Origin: JAHHUA01 sp036635475
GTDB lineage: Bacteria > Bacillota > Clostridia > Oscillospirales > Ruminococcaceae
Assembly: GCA_036635475.1 (NCBI GenBank)
Contig: JAVWQH010000003.1
Span: 1-64,000 of the forward strand
Direction of reading: 5' to 3'
Length of the DNA: 64,000 nucleotides
Below, piece by piece: positions 20,618-28,934 of the stretch (position 1 is its first letter; every line of letters begins with the position of its first letter). The notes under the pieces were generated by a model. That model was not told where the DNA came from. It saw only the letters and a program-made list of their open reading frames with translations, and did no database searches. The position numbers and the translations under genes are program-made.

Positions 20618-22561
20618 TTATTTTATATGCATATAATTTTCAACTTCATTCCATTTAACTGTAAAACCAACACCATGACTGCAAAAAACAGAATTAGGTG
20701 TGTTAGCAATATCCGCCTCCGGATTATATCCCATTTTTTCAATAATTTCTTCTTGCACCTCACAGTGGCGATAATTCTCAAAATTCATACTTATTTTTCC
20801 TCTGCCACCTGTGTATGATGTGAGTTCTTTTGAATAATTCTGCATTGTTCTCACTGGGCAACTGCCCTTAATCAACACTTCATTATTCAAGCTTTCAGGT
20901 AATTCGTATTCTCCGCCCATCTTTGTTATATCTGCAAAAACTCTTCCCGAAAATTGGGGTTCAACTACAATTTCAAACTTAAAATATGGTTCAAGCAAAA
21001 TATTTTCCGCTTTCATCAATGCTTGTCTTATTGCTCTATATGTTGATTCACGAAAATCTCCGCCGTCTGTATACTTGATATGTGCCCTGCCCGAAACTAA
21101 ACTTATTCGTATCCCACTGATTGGTGAACCTGTTAAAACGCCAATATGCTGCTTTTCAAATATATGTGTTTCTACAAGCCTTTGCCAACTTATTGTCAAT
21201 ATATCATTTGAACATTCACTTGCAAATTCAATTTTATCCTCACTAATAGGTGTTAATTTTAAATGCACTTCTGCATAATGTCTTAATGGCTCAAAATGTC
21301 CACAACCCAATACTTCATTTTTTATCGTTTCTTTATAAAGTATTTCACATTCTCCAAAATCAATATTTGTATTAAACCTTTGCAGAAAGATGTTTTTGAG
21401 TATCTCAAGTTGAATTTCACCCATTATTTCAATATGAATTTCCTTGAGATTTTCGTTATAATTAACGCTGAGAAGTGGTTCTTCATCTTCAATTTGTCTT
21501 AACATTTTAAGCATTTCCATAGCATCAATTTGAGAAAATAAAACCTTTACTCTCAAAAGTGGCTTTAAGTTAAATTGAGCATTATGTGACGGATTTTCCC
21601 CAACAATATCCCCTACTTTAACTGTTTCCAAGCCACTTACCGCACAAAGCTGTCCTGTTCTGGCAAATTCTGCGTGAGAATATTTATTCCCGTTACAAAA
21701 ATAAACTTCATTTATTAATGAGGTCTTAATCTCATCATTATAAAGATAATCGACTTGAGTTTTAGCCTTTATTATTCCTGACAAAAGCTTTAAATGAACA
21801 AGTCTTGCTCCTTTTTTATCGTGCCTGATTTTATAAACAACCGCCTTGAACGGCTTATCATCATTACTGTCTTTGCTGAAAAAAGTTTCCAGTATTTTAA
21901 GCAATATATCAACATTTATATCCCTAATTGCACAACCGCAAACAACAGGAAATAATTTTGCTTGATTAAGCAAAAGCGATAATTTTTCATCTATTTTTTC
22001 CCCATTAAAATATGTTTCCATCAATTCGTCATTTGCCGAGGCGATTATTTGTGCAAGCTCATCGTTGATTGCACCATTTGAAAAGCTCTCATCAAACATT
22101 GATAAATTGGCTGTCCATTTAGTTTTTATATATTCAATAACAGCTTTTGGATTTGCTATATCTCTATCAATCTTATTAATAAAAATAATAGTTGGTATAT
22201 TGTTTTTTCGCAGCAAATTCCATATAGTTTCTGTATGACTTTCCACTCCCTCAACCGCACTTATTACCAAAATTGCAACATCAATGGCAAGAATACTTCT
22301 CTCCATTTCTCCTGCAAAATCAATATGTCCGGGGGTATCAATCAAATAAAAATCGCTATTGCCTAGTTTAAAATTTGCTTCATCAGCAAAAACCGTTATT
22401 CCTCTTTGACGTTCAATTTCATTATTGTCCAAAATGGAATTTTTATCGTCAACTTTTCCAATTGTCCTAGTTGTGCCTGATTTATATAAAATTTGCTCAG
22501 AAAGAGATGTCTTTCCTGCATCAACATGTGCAAAAATTCCTATAGCTATGCTCATAATCAA
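20618..22561 (-). CDS. TetM/EF-G-like ribosomal GTPase
   Basis: Translational GTPase related to EF-G and the ribosomal protection proteins. G motifs: AHVDAGKTS (G1, near 11), DTPGHIDF (G3, near 75) and NKID (G4, near 129); EF-G-like domains II to V follow. In TetM the domain IV loop that displaces tetracycline carries the YSPVSTP motif just before ADFR; here the equivalent position (before GGDFRE, near 520) reads AHIKYTD, so the loop is different. The C-terminus ends with a CSHGVGFTVKW block. Databases often label this chromosomal clostridial family as tetracycline resistance; I would call it a TetM-like translation factor and not predict resistance. Confidence 0.75.
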   Translation of the reverse strand: MIMSIAIGIFAHVDAGKTSLSEQILYKSGTTRTIGKVDDKNSILDNNEIERQRGITVFADEANFKLGNSDFYLIDTPGHIDFAGEMERSILAIDVAILVISAVEGVESHTETIWNLLRKNNIPTIIFINKIDRDIANPKAVIEYIKTKWTANLSMFDESFSNGAINDELAQIIASANDELMETYFNGEKIDEKLSLLLNQAKLFPVVCGCAIRDINVDILLKILETFFSKDSNDDKPFKAVVYKIRHDKKGARLVHLKLLSGIIKAKTQVDYLYNDEIKTSLINEVYFCNGNKYSHAEFARTGQLCAVSGLETVKVGDIVGENPSHNAQFNLKPLLRVKVLFSQIDAMEMLKMLRQIEDEEPLLSVNYNENLKEIHIEIMGEIQLEILKNIFLQRFNTNIDFGECEILYKETIKNEVLGCGHFEPLRHYAEVHLKLTPISEDKIEFASECSNDILTISWQRLVETHIFEKQHIGVLTGSPISGIRISLVSGRAHIKYTDGGDFRESTYRAIRQALMKAENILLEPYFKFEIVVEPQFSGRVFADITKMGGEYELPESLNNEVLIKGSCPVRTMQNYSKELTSYTGGRGKISMNFENYRHCEVQEEIIEKMGYNPEADIANTPNSVFCSHGVGFTVKWNEVENYMHIK

Positions 22562-22635
22562 TCTCCAATAAACAAGTATTTTACTTGATTATATACTATT
22601 TTCTTGCCTTTAACAAGATTTTTTATACACAACAA

Positions 22636-22678
22636 AAAGATGGAACAAACATAATCAAATTTAGTTTGTCCCATCTTT
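22636..22678 (-). terminator. Terminator after the c-di-GMP regulator
   Basis: AAAGATGG-ACAAAC pairs with GTTTGT-CCATCTTT with one mismatch. On the minus strand the hairpin is followed by TTGTTGTG after a T run. It is downstream of the 22736 stop. Confidence 0.65.
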
Positions 22679-22735
22679 AAACCGATATATTTTTCCCTTA
22701 CATGAGAATTTTTTCCAAAAGCTATGGAGTTTTAA

Positions 22736-25700
22736 TTAGTCCATATTAGTTACATCAACCGCTAATTGTAAATGTGCTTTACGTCCCCCAAAATCAATTA
22801 GTTTATCTTTTATAAGTATTTTTTTGTTCAAATTCTCATTTTTACGAATGTATTCATAGTACTTATCATATGAAAGTTTATTGTATATACAATTATCACA
22901 AGGGGATTTCCTATTATAGAACAATTCAAAACATTTATGGCCATTGTAATTGTTAATGCCACAAAAATGAATACCCGCTTTGCTCATATACAAAATATCG
23001 TAATTTTCATAATCTATTATAAAAATTGGACAATCAAGAGCATCAATAAAATGTTGATTATCAAACCATTGATTTATTGGCTGTGACATTATTTCTTCTC
23101 CAAAAACGCAAACCATATTTTTTCCCGCTTTTTTGGATTTATACAATGCCTCATTGGCGTTTTTATACAAATTCTCAAAGTTTTCATATTCGTTAGATGT
23201 TTCTGCAATTCCGATAGAACAGGATATATTTAACGTTCCATCGTCAAATTCCAGCAAATTGATTTGTTGACATAATTCACAACATTTCGTATAAACAGTT
23301 TTTGTAGTTGGTATATTTGTCATCAAAATACAAAATTCATCTCCACCTGTTCTGAAAATGATATCATTACAGCGGAATGCTTTTTTCAGCAATGTTGCAA
23401 TTTCAGTCAATATCCTATCCCCATAATTATATCCCAATGTATCATTAATCGCTTTGAAATTATCTATATCAATCACGATTAATGCGTGAACTCGCTGACT
23501 TTTCACATTTAAAATATTCGTTACAAGTGCCTCTCCTGTTGTTCTGTTGTAAACACTTGTCAACATATCTGCTTTGGAAAATTCAACAGCAGAATTATAA
23601 TTATTCAGTATTTCTTTAAGTCTTCTGTTGGATTCCAAAACATTATTAACTCGCCGTATAACAATTTCTTTGATAAAAGGTTTAACAATATAATCATTTG
23701 CGCCCAGAGAAAGTGCATTAACTTGCTGTTCCAAAGAATCGTCACTGGTGATAGTGATTACAGGTATATCAGATATTTTTGCATCAAACTTTTTATGTTT
23801 CAAAAAATCAATTGGCTCAACATCTGGCACCATAATATCAATCAAAATGATATCAATTTTATTATTATTGTTCAAAATTTCAATAGCTTCCTCGCTATTT
23901 TGAGCTTCAATAATTGTAAAATCATCTTCAAAAATTGACTTTAATGTTGTCCTGTTAGCCTGAATACTATCAATAATCATCAATTTGTTGGTTTCTGTAT
24001 TACTTGATGAAATAGCTTTTCTGTATTTTTCCAGTTCGGAGTTTATGCTTTTCTCCTGTGTAATATCTCTGAATGTACCAAAAAGAATATATTTATTTCC
24101 GACTTTGTTAATATATTTTAATTTTATATTAATCCAAACATTGTTTCCGTTAGCGAATGTTCTAATATAGTCACATTCCGCTGTATCTCTTGATTCAACA
24201 GCATCTTCAAAAGCCTTGAAAAATGCCCCTTGATATTCTTTGTTTACTGATTTTATCGGATCATCAGACTTAATTGTCATACCATCGCTGCCAAATAAAT
24301 CATAAAAAGCTTTGTTCACACGTAAAATCTCTATTTTACCATTTTCGTATTCACATATAGCCACTGATTGCATAACACTGGAAAAAAGAACTTCCATTTG
24401 CGGATTTGAAATCCATAATGAATTAGCATCGAATTTTTCTTCTTTTTCTATTTCTTTCTCAGTTTCATTTTTATTTTCATAATGCTCATGGCTTTCTATG
24501 AATTTTTCGTATTCTGCTATTGGCATTGGACGAGCAAAATAAAAGCCTTGTATATATTCACAGCCGATTCCTCTTAAAAATTCGACTTGTTCCGATTTTT
24601 CAGCACCTTCAACAATTGTGGTAATATTAAGCCATTTAGCCATACGAACCACTGAAGCAATAATATTTTCACCTCTACCGGGGATACTGGTTTGTGTGAG
24701 AAATCTCATATCAATTTTCAAGACATCTACATCAATATCTTTCAATATATTAAGAGAAGAATAACCGCTGCCAAAATCGTCCATCATTATTACAAAGCCT
24801 TTTTTCTTCAAAATACTCATAGTTTCTTGCATCACAATCGGATTATCTGTGTATGCACTTTCTGTCAGTTCAAGATTAAAAAGGTTGTGTGGAATGTTAT
24901 GTTTATCTGTAAGATTACAAATTATATCAACAAAATTGGGATTATACAAATTAACACGAGAAACATTTACTGATACTGGGTATGGATTTTTCCCTTGGTC
25001 AAGCCACTTCCGTATCAATAAACATACAGTTTCCCATACAAAAAAGTCCAACTTTGAGATAAAACCATTTCTTTCAAAAATAGGAATAAAATCAACAGGG
25101 GAAATTATGCCTTTTTGCGGATGAATCCAACGCACTAATGCCTCAGCTCCTGCTATGGCGTTAGTTTGCAAATTATATTTTGGCTGTAAGTAGATTGTGA
25201 ATTGTTGCTTTTCCAATGCTCCGCACATATCATTTATAATTTCTTGTTCTCTTTCAATATTTGCGCTCATCTCTTCATTGTAAAAAGCATAACTTTTGAT
25301 ATAGTTTCCTTTTATTTGTTTTGTTGCCAGATTAGCTCTGTCAAAAATCACATTAACGGGTAACTCATGGTTTGTTATTGCATATAATCCAAAGGAGGGC
25401 AGAATGTCATAATTTGAATTGTATTCTTTGAAAAGGTTTTTGGCTGCTTCAATACCTTCGATAATTTTTTCTTCTCTGGAATAAGATGTACACAAGCCAA
25501 ATATATCAGCTTCAATACGTCCGAATGTACATTTTTCGTAATTCAAAGCAATCTTTTTGATGTTTTCGGCAATATATTTCAGGAGATTATCGCCCTCAGT
25601 GACGCCATAAAATGAATTAATCAAATTAAAGCGGTCAATATCAACACGTAGAAATATAAAACTATCGTTAGGGTTTTTTATAAGCATTTCGTGGGTTTCT

Positions 25701-26161
25701 TTGAAAAATTTATTCTTATTGTAAATTCCAGTTAATTCGTCAAATTCAGCCAAATATTTTAATTGTTCAAATGCTGAAAGTTGACTTCTGTATATGGCGT
25801 TTTTTATTCTGAATTTAATTATTTCAGCATTGTATGGCTTTGTTACAAAATCCCAAGCTCCCAATTTTAACACTTTGATTTCATTTTCTGTACCTGAATT
25901 ACCTGTTGAGACAATTATAGGAATATTGGAAAATTCATCTAATTTTGACATTATGGTCAGAAATTCATATCCGTCCATTATTGGCATCACAAGGTCAAGC
26001 ATAATTATTGAAATTTTTTTGTCCGTTTCTTTCAAAATATCCAATGCATCTTTACCATTTTCCGCTTCAATAACACAATAGCTATCAGACAAAATTCCTT
26101 TTAGAATAACTCTGTTTAATTCACTGTCATCAACAATAAGTACTGTCTGTAAATTAGGCAT
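22736..26161 (-). CDS. Double-receiver GGDEF/EAL cyclic-di-GMP regulator
   Basis: A 1141-residue cytoplasmic protein. Domains in order: receiver 1 (about 5-120, phospho-acceptor in MLDLVMP); GGDEF 1 (about 135-295) with the active-site motif degraded to RIEADIF; EAL phosphodiesterase (about 310-555) with EALVRW, ELTES, DDFGSGYSS and VEGAEKSEQ intact; PAS (about 595-715); receiver 2 (about 735-855, acceptor in LIDIMVP); GGDEF 2 (about 870-1035) with intact RTGGDEF; and a C-terminal PAS-like segment (about 1045-1141) with several cysteines, including CDNC. It should therefore both make and break c-di-GMP, under two phosphorylation inputs. No sensor kinase is adjacent. It stands alone between terminators. 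Confidence 0.88.
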   Translation of the reverse strand: MPNLQTVLIVDDSELNRVILKGILSDSYCVIEAENGKDALDILKETDKKISIIMLDLVMPIMDGYEFLTIMSKLDEFSNIPIIVSTGNSGTENEIKVLKLGAWDFVTKPYNAEIIKFRIKNAIYRSQLSAFEQLKYLAEFDELTGIYNKNKFFKETHEMLIKNPNDSFIFLRVDIDRFNLINSFYGVTEGDNLLKYIAENIKKIALNYEKCTFGRIEADIFGLCTSYSREEKIIEGIEAAKNLFKEYNSNYDILPSFGLYAITNHELPVNVIFDRANLATKQIKGNYIKSYAFYNEEMSANIEREQEIINDMCGALEKQQFTIYLQPKYNLQTNAIAGAEALVRWIHPQKGIISPVDFIPIFERNGFISKLDFFVWETVCLLIRKWLDQGKNPYPVSVNVSRVNLYNPNFVDIICNLTDKHNIPHNLFNLELTESAYTDNPIVMQETMSILKKKGFVIMMDDFGSGYSSLNILKDIDVDVLKIDMRFLTQTSIPGRGENIIASVVRMAKWLNITTIVEGAEKSEQVEFLRGIGCEYIQGFYFARPMPIAEYEKFIESHEHYENKNETEKEIEKEEKFDANSLWISNPQMEVLFSSVMQSVAICEYENGKIEILRVNKAFYDLFGSDGMTIKSDDPIKSVNKEYQGAFFKAFEDAVESRDTAECDYIRTFANGNNVWINIKLKYINKVGNKYILFGTFRDITQEKSINSELEKYRKAISSSNTETNKLMIIDSIQANRTTLKSIFEDDFTIIEAQNSEEAIEILNNNNKIDIILIDIMVPDVEPIDFLKHKKFDAKISDIPVITITSDDSLEQQVNALSLGANDYIVKPFIKEIVIRRVNNVLESNRRLKEILNNYNSAVEFSKADMLTSVYNRTTGEALVTNILNVKSQRVHALIVIDIDNFKAINDTLGYNYGDRILTEIATLLKKAFRCNDIIFRTGGDEFCILMTNIPTTKTVYTKCCELCQQINLLEFDDGTLNISCSIGIAETSNEYENFENLYKNANEALYKSKKAGKNMVCVFGEEIMSQPINQWFDNQHFIDALDCPIFIIDYENYDILYMSKAGIHFCGINNYNGHKCFELFYNRKSPCDNCIYNKLSYDKYYEYIRKNENLNKKILIKDKLIDFGGRKAHLQLAVDVTNMD

Positions 26162-26366
26162 ATCTTTCCTCCTTTGTATTTTAATTTTATATTTGTTTTA
26201 TTAATCAGCTATATATAAATTATATTTGATTTAGTGAAATACTTTTAATGATTATTTTATAATTACAAAGTATATGCTCTTTTATATTTTAGCACAGTAA
26301 ATCAATTGATTCAATAATAAAATAGATTTTCTGCTTAAATTTAACTATTTTATCCATAAATAAAAA

Positions 26367-26407
26367 TAGCTATCAAAAAACAAAGAAATTTGTAATATTG
26401 ATAGCTA
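26367..26407 (-). terminator. Terminator after sigG
   Basis: TAGCTATCA and TGATAGCTA enclose a 23-base loop; on the minus strand the stem is followed by TTTTTATTT. It begins six bases after the sigG stop. Confidence 0.65.
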
Positions 26408-26412
26408 ATATT

Positions 26413-27177
26413 TTATCCTTTTATTTTGCTTAATGCGTTTTTTTCCAACCTTGAAACTTGAGCTTGACTTATTCCGATTTCTTGTGCAACCTCCATTTGC
26501 GTTTTCCCTTTTAAAAACCTCAATGCTAATATTCTCTTATCTCGGTCATTTAGTGATTTTATTGTTTCTTTTATGCTCAGCTCACCAATCCAATCACTAT
26601 CCGTATTTTTATCCCCAACTTGGTCCATTACATAAATTGTATCGCCTTCGTCAGAAAAAATCGGTTCATATAATGAAATTGGATCTACTATAGCTTCCAA
26701 TGCCAAAACCACATTTTTTTTAGGTAACTGCATTTCTTTTGCAATTTCTATTATAGTTGGTTCTCTGCCCAGTCGTCCTGTTAATTCCTCTTTTGTTTGC
26801 ATTGCTTTGTATGCTAAATCTCTTGTAGATCTGCTCACTCTTATGGCATTATTGTCCCTCAGATACCTCTTTATCTCCCCCAAAATCATAGGCACTCCAT
26901 AAGTGGAAAATTTTACTTCCATATCAGGATTGAAGTTGTCTATTGCTTTTATCAGTCCAATACAGCCAACTTGGAATAAATCGTCAAGGTTTTCTCCTCT
27001 ATTGGAAAATTTTTGAACAACCGAAAGTACTAATTTCAAATTTCCGCCAATCAGCTCATCTCTGGCACTTTTATCGCCTTCACGAACCCTTTTGAGTAAC
27101 ATAACTTTTTCTTTTTCTTTTAATACAATCAATTTCGAGGTGTTTATGCCACAAATTTCAACTTTGTTATAGTACAA
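26413..27177 (-). CDS. sigG: Forespore sigma factor SigG
   Basis: Late forespore-specific sigma factor. The hallmark N-terminus YYNKVEICGINTSKL, region 2 (LDDLFQVGCIGLIKAIDNF and the -10-reading RYLRDNN) and region 4 (GKTQMEVAQEIGISQAQVSRLEK) are all present. The longest frame opens at 27243, but family alignment places the true N-terminus at the TTG at 27177, giving 254 residues. The ATG at 27189 is possible and no start has a textbook ribosome-binding site. At the position of B. subtilis SigG Asn45, which governs anti-sigma recognition, this protein has Gly (LIGGNL). Unusually, it is separated from spoIIGA-sigE by four other genes. Confidence 0.93.
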   Translation of the reverse strand: MYYNKVEICGINTSKLIVLKEKEKVMLLKRVREGDKSARDELIGGNLKLVLSVVQKFSNRGENLDDLFQVGCIGLIKAIDNFNPDMEVKFSTYGVPMILGEIKRYLRDNNAIRVSRSTRDLAYKAMQTKEELTGRLGREPTIIEIAKEMQLPKKNVVLALEAIVDPISLYEPIFSDEGDTIYVMDQVGDKNTDSDWIGELSIKETIKSLNDRDKRILALRFLKGKTQMEVAQEIGISQAQVSRLEKNALSKIKG

Positions 27178-27268
27178 CTTTAACCACATCCCACACTTTT
27201 TAAGCAAAAATGAAATGTTAAAGAATAGTAACTTTAAAGGCATTTTTCGTTTTCATTTTTACTAATAA

Positions 27269-27298
27269 GAGTATGGGATTCAAATTGCCTTATCATAC
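27269..27298 (-). promoter_or_regulatory. SigF/SigG-type promoter of sigG
   Basis: On the minus strand GTATG (27294-27298) and CATACTC (27269-27275) are 18 bases apart. This matches the forespore pattern (GHATR, 17-18 bases, CATnnTA) at all but the last base. The predicted start point near 27262 leaves a leader of about 85 bases before the chosen sigG start. Confidence 0.65.
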
Positions 27299-27340
27299 AA
27301 AAAAATTTTGGGAAATAGTGGCTGGAATTTCATATAAACG

Positions 27341-27373
27341 TAAAAAAAGGCTCTCTTAAAATTTGAGAGCCTT
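27341..27373 (-). terminator. Terminator after the DUF4364 gene
   Basis: AAGGCTCTC and GAGAGCCTT form a nine-base stem around a nine-base loop, followed on the minus strand by TTTTT. It separates DUF4364 transcription from the sigG promoter. Confidence 0.85.
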
Positions 27374-27406
27374 CAGGGGATTTTATTGTTTTGTACTTTT
27401 TATAAA

Positions 27407-28009
27407 TTAAATTTTCTTATTATCTTTTAATAATTTTTCAGCTAAAACTGAATAAACCGTATTAGTATCGTCTGTTAAAAGTGCAATAATGGCTTTGTAG
27501 GTTTGAACAGGATTATCATAAAATTGCTTTTTGATTATATCGCAATACTTTAAATCAGGCGAAAACAATGTTATTTTCATTAAACTGCACTGATTATCGC
27601 TTACATTTAATGTAATATTGTATCCGTCTTTCACTTTTTCAATAGTAACTATATTATCTTTTTCCATTTGTTTGTATTTAATATATTTTTCAGCATTTTT
27701 TATTGCTTTGTCTTTAACAGCAGTTGGAATAGTCTTTTCAAAAATTTTAGCTGTTTCCTTGCCTAAATCAAGCAAAATATATTCGTTTCCATCAATTTGC
27801 TTAATATTACCCAGTTGCACTAGGTCAGAGATTGACTGACTACATTCAAAATAATTGACTATACCATCAGTTATTAATATTTTGTTCAAGTCCTCAAGAC
27901 TTAATGGACGTTCGATTACACTCATAATATAGCATATTATGATTTTAACTTCATAGTCATTAGTTAATCCTCCGGGTTCAACTCCGGCAACAAACGCATT
28001 ATTACTCAT
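27407..28009 (-). CDS. DUF4364 family protein
   Basis: 200-residue cytoplasmic protein of the DUF4364 family, which is widespread in clostridia and has no established function. The N-terminal 75 residues have the look of a winged-helix domain (IICYIMSVIERPLSLEDLNKIL, then a second helix and a short strand pair). The rest is mixed alpha/beta, ending in a helix with YKAIIALLTDDTN. There is no signal peptide or membrane segment. The gene is divergent from the VTT-domain gene, with 95 bases to that gene's longest frame. A DNA-binding role is inference from the N-terminal fold only. Confidence 0.75.
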   Translation of the reverse strand: MSNNAFVAGVEPGGLTNDYEVKIIICYIMSVIERPLSLEDLNKILITDGIVNYFECSQSISDLVQLGNIKQIDGNEYILLDLGKETAKIFEKTIPTAVKDKAIKNAEKYIKYKQMEKDNIVTIEKVKDGYNITLNVSDNQCSLMKITLFSPDLKYCDIIKKQFYDNPVQTYKAIIALLTDDTNTVYSVLAEKLLKDNKKI

Positions 28010-28164
28010 AACTTCTCCTTAAAACCAATCATTTTTCTCTTTACTATATTGTACAACAAATTGTTAATTTTTTAAAGATAGAAAGTAAAAAAAGTGCATT
28101 TTTCTTGTTTATTATCATTATACCTGTTAAACTTATAATATTATATTATATTGAGGTGCGAAAA

Positions 28165-28854
28165 TTGTCTGATAATAGCAAAAAAAAGAAACTTGCATTT
28201 GCATTACTAATTTTAATTTCTATTTGTGTCATTTCTATTCTAATTTTATTTACTGTAAACAAGTTCGGTGGTGTTGATTTATTCGTTAAAAAAATTATGG
28301 AAATATCTCAAGAACACTTTTTACTTGGTCTGTTGTTTTTTATTTTATTACAAATCGCACAAATTCTTGTTTCAGTCATACCCGGCGAGCCCGTTGAAGT
28401 TATGGCTGGTATGCTTTATGGAACGTTTGGTGGGTCTTTTGTTTGTATGTTTGGAATTGTGCTTACAACAATTTTTATTTTTTATATAACTCGAAAATAC
28501 GGGGTAAAACTTGTTAAAAAAATTCTTGGTGAGGATAACCTTAGCAGTTACAAGCTGTTTAAGCAAACAACAAAACTTGAATATATTATATTTATAATAT
28601 TCCTCATTCCCGGAACTCCAAAAGATGCTTTAATATATTTGGCAGCATTAACCCCAATAAATATTCGCAGCTTTTTAATTATAACATCATTTGCTCGAAT
28701 TCCATCAATAATTTCTTCAACTTTTGCCGGTGCAAATATTGGAAATGGTAATTATCTTGTGAGCATAATTGTTTTCGCCTTAACCACAATTATTGGATTA
28801 CTTGGCATTTATCTCCACCCCAAAATTGTCAGCAAACTTGAAAAAATGAAATAA
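28165..28854 (+). CDS. VTT-domain (TVP38/TMEM64, DedA-like) membrane protein
   Basis: Integral membrane protein of the VTT/DedA superfamily, members of which are linked to lipid scrambling and membrane homeostasis. About six hydrophobic segments are visible. The family hallmark is present: PGEPVEVMAGMLYGTFGGSFVCMFG (start near residue 72 of the shorter protein) and the second-half block LIPGTPKDALIYLAALTPI. The longest frame starts at 28105, but the TTG at 28165 has GAGGTG six bases upstream, giving 229 residues with a lysine-rich start (SDNSKKKK) before the first helix. It shares a bidirectional terminator with the chemoreceptor gene. Confidence 0.8.
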   Translation: MSDNSKKKKLAFALLILISICVISILILFTVNKFGGVDLFVKKIMEISQEHFLLGLLFFILLQIAQILVSVIPGEPVEVMAGMLYGTFGGSFVCMFGIVLTTIFIFYITRKYGVKLVKKILGEDNLSSYKLFKQTTKLEYIIFIIFLIPGTPKDALIYLAALTPINIRSFLIITSFARIPSIISSTFAGANIGNGNYLVSIIVFALTTIIGLLGIYLHPKIVSKLEKMK

Positions 28855-28890
28855 TAACCTTTAATTATAATTTCTATTTACTATAAAACA

Positions 28891-28925
28891 AAAAAGTCTA
28901 ATCACTAAAATGATTAGACTTTTTT
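28891..28925. terminator. Bidirectional terminator
   Basis: A perfect 14-bp stem (AAAAAGTCTAATCA with TGATTAGACTTTTT) around CTAAAA lies between the convergent VTT-domain and chemoreceptor genes. Confidence 0.88.
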
Positions 28926-28934
28926 ATATTTCGT

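Noticed and set aside
20618..22561. Acquired tetracycline resistance gene
   Set aside because: Lacks the TetM loop motif and has no mobile context; better described as a TetM-like translation factor.
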